This document shows positions 1 through 11,010 of a stretch of 64,000 nt of DNA, piece by piece (position 1 is the first letter of the stretch; the number at the start of each line of letters is the position of its first letter). Below the pieces are notes generated by a model that worked only from the letters and a program-made list of their open reading frames with translations, was not told the DNA's origin and searched no databases. A program made the position numbers and the translations under genes. The DNA comes from Adiantum capillus-veneris (Eukaryota; Streptophyta; Polypodiopsida; Polypodiales; Pteridaceae). The stretch lies in assembly GCA_014529385.2 (NCBI GenBank), contig CM043947.1, positions 117,476,087 through 117,540,086 of the forward strand. The letters run 5' to 3'.

Positions 1-23
1 GAGAGAGAGAGAGAGAGAGAGAG
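1..23. repeat. (GA)n microsatellite at window edge
   Basis: Pure GA dinucleotide run cut by the window boundary. Its full length and its association with an element cannot be judged from here. Confidence 0.95.
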
Positions 24-836
24 CTTATAACGTTTGCTAGAGGCCGAACTCGGCCTATGAGACAAATCGGTGTGCAACTGTCAATGTCCTCTCGATATCA
101 AAAGAGGATAGAATGATAATAACAATATGAAAAGAGGTAGACCAAGTATCGAGCTGCTGGTGTGATGTGGTGGATGATGGATGGAGCCCTATTGCTAAGG
201 TTCAATATGCAACCTATATGCATAGGGTATACAAGAATGTAATGCATATCTATCTAGCTCCATCCAATACCATAGTGGGGGTGTAATATCTGATACATAG
301 GTGATGGCGAGGTAAAAATCCCCTGGAGCATAATCTGTGGGTGTGTGTGGAGGTAGGCTATCCGCTCCTGGATATGATGATGATGCCTGGCCCGAATCAC
401 TATAATCTCCCCCTGATGTGATCTAGGGGTCCTGTAACCTGGTGCTCGCGGTCTCCGTTTGGCTCGGAGGTCCTCAGCCTGCTGAAGTGTAAACCCCCCC
501 CCCCCCCGGTGTTGGAGACGGCACTAGTAAATCTCTGGAAAAAGTTGATGAGATGTGACTGTCGCCCGCCGCTCGTATTGATAGAAGGGACCCCTAGTAG
601 AGCATCTCTATGATGCTGTATCTTGACACACAAAGAGAGAGAGAGAGAGAGAGAGGATTGACACCAGATGGGGTCCCAAACCCCCCTCTAAGGGCCCCCC
701 TCTCTATCGCTAGAGAGGCATTTTCTTTAGATTACAGAAACGGTGATACAATGGTCCTAGATGCTGAGATGTTGATACTTCCTATAGATGCTTGGTACTA
801 AGAGGCTAAGGGCTGAAACTGCAAAACGCTAGGGAC
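24..836. other. No recognisable gene; simple repeats
   Basis: No open frame here resembles a known family. It contains a 14-base C run (494-507) and a GA run (634-655). The last five bases, GGGAC (832-836), are the left target-site duplication of the LTR element that follows. Confidence 0.6.
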
Positions 837-1176
837 TGTAAGAGTGCACGTGTGCGGAAGCGTGAAAGGAAAGACAGAGAGAGAGTGACAGGAGACACAA
901 AAACGCTAGTCTGTGGAAGAGGAGGCGATCAGCCCCTCACTGACTACCAGAGCAAGAGGACCCGTACAAGCATCAGATGATAATGAAATGTGTACCCTCC
1001 TGGCCCCATATATATGAGTGTCCTAGGTGGGCGCCCAACTCAAGTGGGCGGCCGGCCCCAAACTCGGGCGCCGGACAAGGTACGACCTACACTATGGGTG
1101 GCCAACTTGGAGACGCTAATCGTACAAGGAAGTGCCCTAGACCTATGTGAAGCAACAGAGTGGTGTAAATCTAACA
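837..1176 (-). repeat. LTR of the minus-strand short element (3' LTR)
   Basis: Read on the minus strand it starts TGTTAGATTTACACC and ends CTTACA. A TATATAT box lies at about 1008-1014, consistent with an LTR promoter. Closely similar to 3453-3787, with scattered substitutions and small indels that indicate an old insertion. Confidence 0.85.
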
Positions 1177-1185
1177 CCCCCTCTC
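1177..1185 (-). promoter_or_regulatory. Polypurine tract of the short LTR element
   Basis: On the minus strand a GAGAGGGGG run lies directly against the TG start of the LTR, the expected place for the plus-strand DNA primer. It sets the element's orientation. Confidence 0.7.
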
Positions 1186-3440
1186 AGCACCTGATGCTGA
1201 ACAATCTGCATAAAGCCGAAGATGTGAGGCAAATGATGAAGATGTCTGCTGTGATGTCCATTGAAGGATACTCCATGAGTGTAGCAGCATTCTGGGTGCC
1301 CCAATCTCCGAGAGATCTTCATGGTAAAGTGTCGCCACGAGAAGTGTAGCAAACTGTTGTACTCCCTCAATACAAGGTGAAGATACTGCGTGAAGGTCCC
1401 GAACACTGTGAAAACAACTCCTTGTCATGAAAGAAGTGCCAATAGACCTGCAAGTGTCCTGCCCAATAGGATCTGTGGTGTCTGTAATCAAAACGTCTGG
1501 AGAAAATGGGGAAAGCCCAAGAACCGTCATGAGAATGACCGGAAGTCTGTCAATGCATGAACCCGCAACCGAGTGTGGCCAGGTGGCTAAACTGTGTAAA
1601 ACTCCAGACAGGCCAAATGTAGCAATCTGTGCCGTAAACGTCCTCCGATCAAGCAAAGCCAGACTAAACAGTCTGCACTGTAGAAGCTACCATAAGCTGC
1701 AGCAGTCACCGATAGACTGCACGGACCACCACCGAATGGTGTCCTGTTAGTAGGTAGGGTAATCCAAGATGAGGGGAAAGCCAAACTCAACAGTCTGCAC
1801 TGTGAAGGGCCTCTCAAAAGAGGTGTGGTCAGACCAAGCTTTCTGCACCGTAATCATCCTGTATGAAGAAGGGAAGCAAGACTAAGCAGTCTGCACTGTG
1901 AAGATCCTCTGAGAAGAGGAAAGGCCATACCAATCTGTCTGCGCCGTCTTGCCTGTATCTCTTGCCTCCAATCCTTCGGTGTCAACCGTAACAGAATCCA
2001 CGCCAGCAATGCCACCAAACCGCATCTCGATGTGGCTCTCAATGTGAATGAGCTAGGAGTGGCCTACTGCCCAGGTCGGGGGATAAGTCTGCTCTAAGGT
2101 TACCGAGGGTGAGTGTAAGCAACTCTGAAGGTAGCAATCCAAATGATCAGGAGTGTAGAAGAGCAACTCCACTACCATCCAAGCCAAGCTTTGGGTGACT
2201 CTGGATGTAGTCGCGAGATGCCTGATCTCCCGCATCTCACGGGTAAACTCTCCAAGAGAGAGAGTCCAAAGCACTAAAGTCCCACTCCAGTCTGTAGATT
2301 CAAGCAATGAACTTGTCCAAGAAGAGATCCAAGATCCTCTCCCTAAGTCCATGTAGATGCTTCTGTCTAAGCAAGTAATCTGACGTGTCGAGGTCAAGTG
2401 GTAAGTTTCTGGCCAACAAAGATGGTGGTGTCTTCTCTAGGAATGTCGGAATCCCATATGCCATGAGGATGGTGATATCTCGTGTGAACTCCTCTCATGA
2501 GTGCATAAGTGTGTCCATAGCAAACTGGTTACCACCCCCTCTGGAGTGCGCAGCCGCGGAATGATGGCTAGAATGAATGGATCTCCCAAGGATCGTACGC
2601 CCGTAGATAATCCAGCCGATGTCGAAGGTACCGTGTACTGCACTCTGCAACAGTCACTGAGAGACCGCATGGACCACCACTGGATGGTGTCCTGGCAGGA
2701 GGTAACTTCATCCTCTGTGAAATACACAAGCCAAGAGCCTGATGTCCACCCAAAAACCGTAACTGCGAGGTGATGAAAACACTGCTGTCCAGAGATTTTC
2801 AACGTGCTCGTACCCTCCCAGCATGGTCTGGAGCGGTGCAGAGGGTCTGGGGAGGGTGGTGAATCACTATCACTGCCTCTGATGGGCTGAAAACAGAGAA
2901 AACAGCAGGTGTGTATGATTGAAATCTGTTGGATATGTTGAAGAATTTAGATGGCAACGCACCGGATGCGAAGCCGTGTAGGAAAGCAAGATCTACGTGG
3001 GCCAAGCTGAGTGATGGCCCCCTCTATTGAAAACGTTGTTGATTGCCAAAAACGCCAGATCTGGCCAAAAACGTAGGTAGAGGGAGGGGTGTTCCGGCAA
3101 CGAATTGTTCCAAAAGTGTAGCACTAGCAATAGAAACAGCAGATCTGATGGTTGCTTGCAAAAACCCAGGTGGCAAAGCATTCCTCGCGATGGAAGCTGT
3201 TCAGAAGATGGCGCCACCCCCTCTTGCAGGCAGATTTGCAGAAACGCTGGCTGGTCTGATCTTCGGGAGGAGAACCTGATGCCGGTAGTGGAAGCGCCCT
3301 CAGAACTAGCAAGATCTGCAAAAACGCCACTTGGCTGAAAAACGCTAGGCTGAAAATCTGCATTTTTTGCGATGGAATGCAGCAGAAAGCTAGCGCTAGG
3401 CCTCAGTAGGTGCTGGATCACAGGATCGCCCAAGTACTGG

Positions 3441-3452
3441 CGATTGATACAA
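3441..3452 (-). promoter_or_regulatory. Putative tRNA primer-binding site
   Basis: Minus-strand TTGTATCAATCG adjoins the 5' LTR and shares GTATCA with the Ty1/copia initiator-Met primer site. Several positions differ, so this is either a decayed site or a different tRNA. Confidence 0.5.
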
Positions 3453-3787
3453 TGTGAGTGTGCGTGTGCGGAAGCGTGAGAGAGGAGACAGAGAGAGAGT
3501 GACAGGAGACACAAAAACCTGGGTGTGTGAGAGGGGGCGATCAGCCCCTCACTGACTACCAGAGCAAGAGGGCCCGTACAAGGATCAGATGATAATGAAA
3601 TGTGTACCCCCCTGGCCCCATATATATGAGTGCCCAAGGTGAGCGCTCAACTCAAGTGGGTGGGGCCCCAAACTCGGGCAGTCGGACGAGGTACAACCTT
3701 CGCTATGGGTGGCCAGCCCAGAGACACTAGTCGTACAAGGAAGTGCCCTAGACCTATGTGAAGCAGCAGAGTGGTGTAAATCTAACA
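3453..3787 (-). repeat. LTR of the minus-strand short element (5' LTR)
   Basis: Partner of 837-1176. The TATATAT box recurs at about 3620. It is followed by the right copy of the GGGAC target duplication (3788-3792). Confidence 0.85.
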
Positions 3788-3847
3788 GGGACTCTAGCCG
3801 TAATCTGCAATGGACGATGCTATGGGCTTATCTACTATCGTTGATGT

Positions 3848-4101
3848 CGGCGAATGGGCTGAAAACTGAAAAACGCTGGCTGATCTAAGGGCTGAATCTA
3901 AAAACGCTGGCTGATGGGCTAAATTCTGAAAATGCTGGCTGATCTGAGGGCTGAATCTGAAAACGCTGGACGATCCGGTACGATGGCCTGAATTCTGAAA
4001 ACACTGGCTGATCTGATGCGGAAATCTGAAAAAGCTGGTTGATCTGGTACAATGGGCTGAATTCTAAAAACGCTGGATGATTTTGTGCAAAAACGCCAGA
4101 G
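3848..4101. repeat. Imperfect tandem repeat (GGCTGAATCTGAAAACGCTGG type)
   Basis: Six to seven degenerate units of roughly 35-41 bp share GGGCTGAAT and AAAACGCTGGCTGATCT. Similar AAAACGC words occur at 3048-3350 inside the preceding element, so the array may have grown from element-derived sequence. No coding potential seen. Confidence 0.75.
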
Positions 4102-4289
4102 GGTTGTTGGGGTACTGCGGATACTTGGTACTTGTACTGCGGGTACTGACTTATGCTTGAGAAGTGACCCCTAGGGACACTTATATATGGGGTAAAAGTT
4201 GAGTCCAGAATCCAGCTTAAAAACCCACGATTTCTAAAATGGGTAGAAAAATGTCACTTATTAATAAGTTGATGAACTATTCATAAGAG

Positions 4290-5587
4290 GTGATTTTTGG
4301 ATGGTGTGCTTGAGTCCACGGTGCACTTGTATCTTGGCGGATGTTTTCTTTAGCCATTTCAGTGGTTGCCTTGTCTTTCCGATTTGTGGTGTGACGGTTG
4401 CTCTTCCCAGTGCATCCGAGCAGTCATTCCTATGCTTTGTCTTCCAGATTGGCCCTTGGAGACTCTACCATTCAAGACACACCTACTTCCCTTATCCTTA
4501 GACTGGCATGTTATCTCGTACACGTGGATAGTTGTCCTCTGACTCGGAACCGGTTACATTTAACCATGGCATTCTTCAGAGTTGGGAGACAATCTTCTTA
4601 ATTCTCCCAGATTTGGTTCTAGGTTCCACAGGTATATTTTTTTTTTCTTTTGGATTCACCTACCACAGGCAATCCAGTTACACAGGTAGAGACAGTTGGA
4701 GAGTTATGACAGTTATCTATGGTTCGGGTGTTCTCCCTTCGGAGGGGGATGTGGAGCCAGCTTGGGAGTTAGTATTCGCGGACTACTTCCTTTTAGTACC
4801 AGTGGTTCCATATGCAGCGAACAGGATTGACAGTCTATTTGGTGACTTTCTACAGCACCTTGTTCTTCTCTTGCAGAGCTTGGGTGCAGGGTCTCTTGAC
4901 CTTGCCCTGTTCGTTGCAGTCTCGGTATTGATGTGTGTTCTTTTTTGTTGGATGTTTGTTCCTGATTCATTCTGAGAGTGGGGTGAATTCTCTTGGATAG
5001 TGTTCCAGACAAACAAAAATCAGTTGTGTTTTCACTCTCAGTTTTGATGCAGTTCCTTCAGATACACTTATGCATGATGGTTGGGGCAGTTCTTTGGTTC
5101 TTCGTCATCAAACATATCATTCCTCAGTAGCCTCAATTGTCCCATTCCTTGAAATTCCCGTAGCCGCTTGGAGATTTTGGCATGTGGTATATGACCGCAG
5201 GTGTAGATTTCCGACTCTTTCCTCAAGGGTGGAGTATTTTAGAGTTGGAAAATGATCCGGATACCGGTAATTTATGCCTTTATCCTAAGTTTTGATGCAT
5301 ACTCTTGGAGCCGTCAACAACAACAGTACTTTCTACAAATGCTAGTTGTGCGACTTGTGAGACGGTTGGCTTGAGGAGATTCTTGTTAGAGCTGGATTTA
5401 CTTCCAACGGACACCATTTACTTCCCGGACGTCTTTGTGGGGTACCAGTTGGAATGTATACTGCATGATACTTTTCCACTCGGGAGTTTGTAGCAGGTAT
5501 CCTCGTCCACGAAATCCTATCTTTACAATTACAGATTGCTCACTCCAGCTTCCTCGTCGGACCTCCTTTCCAGGAGCTGAGAGGGGG
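4290..5587 (+). pseudogene. Degenerate copia pol 3' portion (RNase H end)
   Basis: Around 5335-5490 a translated stretch reads CATCETVGLRRFLLELDLL, matching the Ty1/copia RNase H signature (TCE..WLRRLLLELG) also seen at 42120 in element A. The end, 5571-5587, is a purine-rich AGGAGCTGAGAGGGGG tract followed at once by an LTR, the same arrangement as 42418-42433. Upstream frames (4301-5012) are open on both strands but I cannot align them to a domain. A broken copia 3' end is likely for the last 300 bp and only presumed for the rest. Confidence 0.5.
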
Positions 5588-6502
5588 TGTTAGTTCAGGC
5601 ATCTCTCTTGGTTTGTCCAATTCATCCGAGTTTCTCCCAGGGATAGGTGCTAGGGAGTGAGTGCTGTTTTGTGGCCTGTGCCCTGCCAATGTGAGGTAGG
5701 TTTCTCATGTCAGGTTGTGTCTAGCCATGTTTAGCCTTGGGTTTTGGCTCAGTTCCATGGACTACTATGCTCGTTTTTCCCTTAGGTGGTTCCCCCCTTG
5801 CAGTTCACTGCTTTCCCAAAGTACTAGGGCCAATTGCTCCTCTCTTGCCCTATTTTCCCATTAATTGGGTATTTATGCCAGGTCGTGGAGTAGCATGTAT
5901 GGGTCGGGCAGCAAGCCCTCTGGCCTATATGAAGAGCAGGAGGGGTTCACTTCAGTGTATGACATATGTGTGCAACCAGGTGGGCACCCCTGAGGGCAAC
6001 CCCTTGCCATGAGCAGCCAGCCAGGAGGAGGCTCATCTGCTATAGTTCTCAGCAGGTCTAGCCTAGCATTTGTGGCAGGCAGCAGGTCAGCGTTTTTGGC
6101 ATGTCTTGAGGACAGCATGCAGGAGATGATAGGCAGCAGATCCAACCTTGCGATTCCCCTCAAGACATCCCCATTCTCATGTGATCTCAAGCAGAGCACC
6201 CAGTCGTTGGTGCAAGCCTAGAGGAGGAGAGATGTACCGTCTTCTAGAGGGCAGCCATCCGGTGGCTATCCAGATCTTTCTCTCTCCAAATCTGAGTTGA
6301 CGTCGGGAGGAGGAGCATCTTCAGGTTGGATGCCCATGTCGAGACCGTGTCAGTGATCTCGTGTGCAGGAGCAGTTTGCCAGAGTCAGTAGCAGTTGCAG
6401 CTGTGTGCATCTCTGGTCTATCCATTGGGCATGTCAGTTCTAAGCCAAACCACCCTCGGTCACTTGTATGTGCAGATTGTTATCAGCATGGAGAGGCTTT
6501 CC

Positions 6503-6555
<53 letters not shown>

Positions 6556-6717
6556 CTCAGATGTCCTGTCTCTTTCTACCTCAATGATCTCTCTTCTCCA
6601 CATGTGTGCCTTGTTCATGTGTTTGGCATTGCAGGTGTTCTAGATCGGAGTCGAGGTGCCCACCTGATCACGAGCCAATTCTTGTCTTCATTGCATCTTC
6701 TGTTGCCACCTTTGACA
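5588..6717 (+). repeat. Copia-type LTR (LTR-F), 3' LTR of the preceding remnant
   Basis: Begins TGTTAGTTCAG right after the polypurine tract and ends CACCTTTGACA, the same terminus as the LTRs of element A (31528, 43271). A (CT)n tract (6507-6552) sits late in the LTR, as in the A and B families. The internal sequence differs from LTR-A, so it is a relative and not a copy. No matching 5' LTR is in the window. Confidence 0.6.
6507..6552 (+). repeat. (CT)n tract inside LTR-F
   Basis: Perfect CT run at the position where the other copia LTRs here carry a CT run. Confidence 0.95.
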
Positions 6718-6866
6718 GTTTTGCCATGTTTAACCTGCGTTTTGACTCATTCAACGAATGTATAGCCTCCTACAGTGTCCAGGAAATTTTCCCCTTTTGC
6801 CCTAGAGGCCTATTTTCCTCATTTCCTCCAATTTCAATAGTTTTGGTTATTTTCCTAGGTGTGGAG

Positions 6867-7486
6867 TGTCACAAAATGTGACGTGGCTGCCAACGGCTGA
6901 ATGATGACGTGGCTGTCCAGTGCTGGAAGAAACCCTAATTGCTGACGTGGCAGGGCTGACGCGTGGCAGCTGTACAAAACCCCGTGATTTGCGGCAGAAT
7001 TTGCGGAGGCAATAGGCTGCGGCAGATTTTGCTTTTTGACGGCTTTTGGCCTTGCTCTATTCAATGCAAGAGATGAGAAAGAGAGAGAAAGCCTTTTGCT
7101 TTATTTTGTGGCCAAGTTTGGCTAGAAAGAGAGAACCTCCTTTATTTTTCAAAAGCTTTTGGATTTTCAGCTTTTGAGTTTAACACCTTTTGGGCTCTGC
7201 TTTTAGCATCCCTTGTATTCTATAAATATGTGAGCACGCCTCTCACAACTCAGAGCATTTGGACACAGAGTCTGAGTGTGAGTGCATGCCTGCACTCTTG
7301 TACTTTGAACTCGGTTTAATACAAAAAGAAATACCGAAAGGGGCGCCAGTCTTTGGGGCCAATATCTCTAGGCACGGAACTCCGCAGGGCCAGTGTCAAA
7401 TAAATTGTAAACTGTGACCTGTTTTGAAGTGGTTATTTGGTGCTGTCGCGGTAGATTCTTGACTTGGAGTGTCCGAGTCTATTACA
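6867..7486 (+). repeat. 5' LTR of the chromovirus (LTR-D)
   Basis: Starts TGTCACAAAATG and ends CTATTACA one base before the primer site. A TATAAATA box lies near 7222. At 7325-7385 it carries the AAAGAAATACCGAAAGGGG / GCGCCA / GGGGCCAATA block shared with LTR-C copies. Both LTR types also share GACGTGGC motifs in their 5' part. Confidence 0.75.
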
Positions 7487-7487
7487 G

Positions 7488-7499
7488 TGGTATCAGAGC
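7488..7499 (+). promoter_or_regulatory. Primer-binding site, initiator-Met tRNA type
   Basis: TGGTATCAGAGC, the classical plant LTR-element sequence complementary to the initiator-Met tRNA 3' end, one base after the LTR. Confidence 0.85.
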
Positions 7500-7519
7500 A
7501 CGGCCGATTTCTCTTCTAC

Positions 7520-9129
7520 GGGAAATCCGATCCCAAATATTTTTTCCGCGGCACCTACGGCTTCAAGCAAAGATCAGTCGACTCCCTCTGCATCCGGAGA
7601 TACGGGAAGGGATCACAACGAAGATTCAGGCAAGGAGTATGGCCCGCCTCGGCCTACTCAGGTAGAGCGTCGAGAGATGGAGCGTCAACAATTGATCGGC
7701 GACGCAACAAAGATGATGCTTAATTTTGCCAAGGACCCGAAAATGGCAAAATATATGAGCAAGACCTCTCTAGAGGAGGTGCACACGCAGTGGCAGAAAA
7801 CCACACCACCACCCCCAAAACCCGCTCTCAAGAAACCTCCTACTCCCAAGAAGTACACAGAGAAGGAATTAGAAGAGGTGGTTGATGCAAGAATTGCTCA
7901 GCTTTTGGACGCGCAGAACAAAGCTGAAAAGCACGCCAAAAAGCAGAAGAAAGGCGCTGATTTCCCGGGTTATTTGGGTCATCAGTCTACTTTTTGAGAA
8001 GGCAAGAAAGCAGAAGAAGCGTGTTCGATTTGAAGGAGTACCCAGTTCTTCTTCTTCTTCTTCTTCTTCTGACAGTTCTTCTAGCTCATCTGCATCAAGC
8101 GAAGAAGACCGAAAAGGGCAAAAGCGAAGCAAGAAGCAACGCTTTGGAAAGGGCAAGAAAAAGACAAAAAAGTCTAAATCTCACCCCGTGATTGACAGTT
8201 CGACAGAGGACTCGCCTACAAACAGTTCAGACTCTGATGACAACAACTTTTATGCAAAGAAGAAGAATTTTTATAAAGCCAACCAGTATGACTTTCTGGA
8301 AGATAAAAGCAAGAAAGTCCGAGAGTTTAAGGAAGGTGGACAGTCAATTAAATTTGACACTTTTTCTGGTTATACAGATGCTTCGAAGGCTTTGTCTTTT
8401 GTACAACAGCTTGACATCAATTTCGCGGGAGGGCGTTACTCAAAGCACTCTAAGATTCGGAGAGCTGCCTCTTACTTTAAGGGGAATGCTCGAACTTGGT
8501 GGTCCACGCTTCTTTTAAGCAAGACTGCGCCAATTAAATGGCTGAAATTCAAGAGGCTTTTTATTTCTTCTTGGCTGACTCGAGAGTATGAACGTGATAT
8601 ACGAACTGCTTGGAACCATCTTCGGATGACCAAGAAGGATATAGTGGATGCTTATTGCGAAAGATTTTAGAGCTCTTTTCTACCCGCCTCTTCATTTAAG
8701 AAGATCTCGTTCAAGGAACAGATTGAGAGGTTTACCTTGGGTCTACCTACTAAGATCCGAGATCACTGCTTGGAACAAAAGTCAGCTTCTATTTAGGAGT
8801 TGATGAGTCATGCGAAACGGGGTTTTGCCATTCACTCTAGCAGTTTGACCTACCCCACCGATGAGATCATGACACAAAGAGCGGAACAGACTTCGACAAA
8901 TGAAAGTAGAAAGAGGAAGAGCAACCCACAAAAAAAAGATGCACGACCCAAGCTTACTCCTCAAGAGCGAGCTCGCTGCATCAGGGAAGGGAAGTGCTTT
9001 GGATGCAGGGAAACTGGACATATCTCCGCGAAGTGCCCTAAAAAGACACAGAAAGAACAGTACAACAAGGACGACGAAAGGCCTGAGGTTAAAGAGCAGC
9101 TGAGGAATGTGGAAGAAACGGCAAGATGA
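7520..9129 (+). pseudogene. gag: Chromovirus gag polyprotein (broken)
   Basis: Capsid/nucleocapsid precursor that packages element RNA. The first frame runs to 7997; the reading then continues in another frame (7950-9129) with in-frame stops at 8668 and 8796. Visible parts are a proline/lysine-rich segment, a serine-rich tract encoded by repeated TTC/TCT codons (8047-8100), a retro-gag-like region with ARTWWSTLLL and WNHLRMTKKDIVDAY at about 8490-8665, and a zinc knuckle CFGCRETGHISAKC at about 8997-9040 (CX2CX4HX4C). A related gag fragment lies at 26900-27535. The frameshift near 7990 lies just before the TTC-repeat stretch. Confidence 0.8.
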
Positions 9130-9665
9130 AAACACGACTGGTTCCAGATTGCTTGGGTACCGATCCCAACACGGTGGACAAGAGTACAGAACTTTGCCGA
9201 GCTTGGGGCAAAGTGAAAGACCAAGAAGCCCTGATCTTCTTTGATGGAGGAGCCAAGGCCAACTTCATTTCATCGAAATTGGCGGCGCGGCTCAAGATCA
9301 CTCCCAAACGAATGGGACCACTTGCGGAGGCAATTCTAGCGGCACCCGGCAAGGACGTAGCCATTACACCTGTCATTGGCAAACTTCGGTTGCATTGTCA
9401 GGGGTATTTGGGGCATGAGGACTTTTACATAATGCCTTTGGAAGGTTGTGATGTTCTCTTGGGAATTCCCTGGTACCACAAGAACAACACCGTGGTCGAC
9501 TATCGGGCGAGGAAAGCGACATTGACTACAGAGAAGGGCAGAACCATTGTCCTCAATATAAAACTTAAGCGCGAGTCTGTCCCTATTGTAGCAGCTTCGG
9601 CCATTTCTAAAATTAATGAAATCCAGTCTGTTTGTTTACTCGATCTTTTTGAAAGAGTTGAGTGA
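9126..9665 (+). pseudogene. Chromovirus aspartic protease region
   Basis: Retroviral-type aspartic protease that matures the polyprotein. The active-site stretch reads FFDGGAKANFIS where related elements have D-S/T-G-A, so the residue after the catalytic Asp is Gly. Downstream MPLEGCDVLLGIPWY matches the typical C-terminal hydrophobic motif (GxDVILGMdWL). The frame overlaps the gag stop region by a few bases and is open for 179 codons. Confidence 0.8.
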
Positions 9666-11010
9666 TGAGGATAGGACAAATATGTCTGAACTTGATAAAC
9701 AACGCCAAAATTTTCTCCACTCTCATGCCGACTGCTTCTCAGAGGGCCTGCCAGGAGAGTTACCACCTGCTCGTCTTGAAGATCATACCATTGATCTGAT
9801 TCCTGGAAGCACACCACCGAACCGGCCACCTTACCATGTGAGCCGAGCACAAAACAAAGAGATTATGAACCAAGTGAAAGACCTCTTAGAAAAGGGTCTT
9901 GTCCAGCCTAGTACTTCACCATATTGATCTCCTGTGTTGTTGGTTTTGAAGAAAGACGGATCTTGGAGAATGTGCATCGATTATAGAGCTCTCAAAAAAA
10001 TCACCATCAAGAACAGATTTCCAATTCCTAGGATCGATGATATACTCGACAGATTACAAGGATCCTCGTGCTTGAGCAGGATTGATTTGAAGAGTGGATA
10101 TCATCATATCCGAATCATGCCGGGAGACGTCTACAAGACAGCCTTTCAGACGACTTTTGGGTTATTTGAGTTTTTGGTGATGCCTTTTGGCCTAACCAAT
10201 GCTCCTACGACATTCAACGGATGATGGACAGGATTTTTCGAGAGTACATGCTATTTGTTGGCACTTTCTTTGACGATATCATTGTTTTCTCCAAGAATGA
10301 GGCAGAACATAGAGATCATCCGCTTCAGGTCTTTCAGACATTACGAGATCACAAGTAAGTGATTAATGCAAAGAAAAGTGAATTTTTCCTACCAAAGATA
10401 CACTTTTTGGGACACATTGTCTCAGCAGCAGGAGTGCAGATGGATCCAGCCAAGATAGAGACTATCCGTGATTGGCCCGATTTGAAGAATGTCCATGAAG
10501 TTAGAAGCTTCTTGGGATTGTGTTCGTACTACAGGCGATTCATTCGAAAGTTTGCAGAGGTTGCTTCCCCTTTGCATATCTTGAAAGAGTCTCTTTCTCG
10601 TGGCGACCCACAGAGGTGACTACCTTTCAGACTTTGAAAGAGAAATTGACTACGGGACCAGTTTTAACTTTGTCGGATTGCAGAAATCATTTGAAGTATA
10701 TTGTGATGCTTGTGGCGTAGTCTGGGTGCGGTCTTAATGCAAGAAGGCCATGGCATTGCCTACGAGAGCCGATTGTTCTCAAGGCCGGAATTGACAGCAC
10801 AGCTTTATGAGAAGGAGCTTTTGGCGATTATCCATGCTCTTACTCAGTGGCGGCACTACCTACTCGGAGCGGATTTTACTGTCTTTACAGACCATCAGAG
10901 TTTACACTACTTCTTGTCACAGAAGCAACTATCGGAAAAGCAAATGCGGTGGGCGAACATCTTGTCACAGTTTCACTTCCAGATTGTCCATGTTCAGGGA
11001 AGAAGAATTT
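9616..11010 (+). pseudogene. Chromovirus reverse transcriptase and RNase H (broken)
   Basis: RT copies element RNA into DNA; RNase H removes the template. Motifs in order: linker [85 protein letters not shown]; after a shift near 10215, FFDDIIVFSK in place of the usual YLDDIL; HFLGHIVSAAGV; FLGLCSYYRRFI; then the RNase H segment LLAIIHALTQWRHYL and FTVFTDHQSLHYF. A TGA at 9925, the shift near 10215 and a stop at 10617 make it inactive. Confidence 0.9.

Larger units (their letters stand above)
837..3787 (-). mobile_element. Complete short non-autonomous LTR retrotransposon, copia-like signals
   Basis: Two direct repeats of about 340 bp (837-1176 and 3453-3787) begin TGT and end ACA on the plus strand and are flanked by the identical pentamer GGGAC (832-836 and 3788-3792), a typical LTR-retrotransposon target duplication. 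Orientation is minus: a purine run (GAGAGGGGG on the minus strand, 1177-1185) abuts one LTR, and TTGTATCAATCG, resembling the initiator-Met primer site TGGTATCAGAGC, abuts the other. The 2.3-kb interior has no recognisable gag or pol frame, only short frames and internal near-repeats (CAGTCTGCACTGT-type units at 1669-1900; a CCACCAC..TGGTGTCCTG unit at about 1725 and 2675). It must have moved with proteins from another element. It resembles LARD/TRIM-type derivatives; family assignment to Ty1/copia is inferred. Confidence 0.85.

Noticed and set aside
2053-2802. Copia RNase H in the interior of the short minus-strand element
   Set aside because: A few residues (CQDT..WWS) looked reminiscent, but order and spacing of known motifs do not fit.
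6361-6881. Host gene frames at 6361-6765 and 6606-6881
   Set aside because: They lie across the LTR-F end and the CT tract, with no family match.
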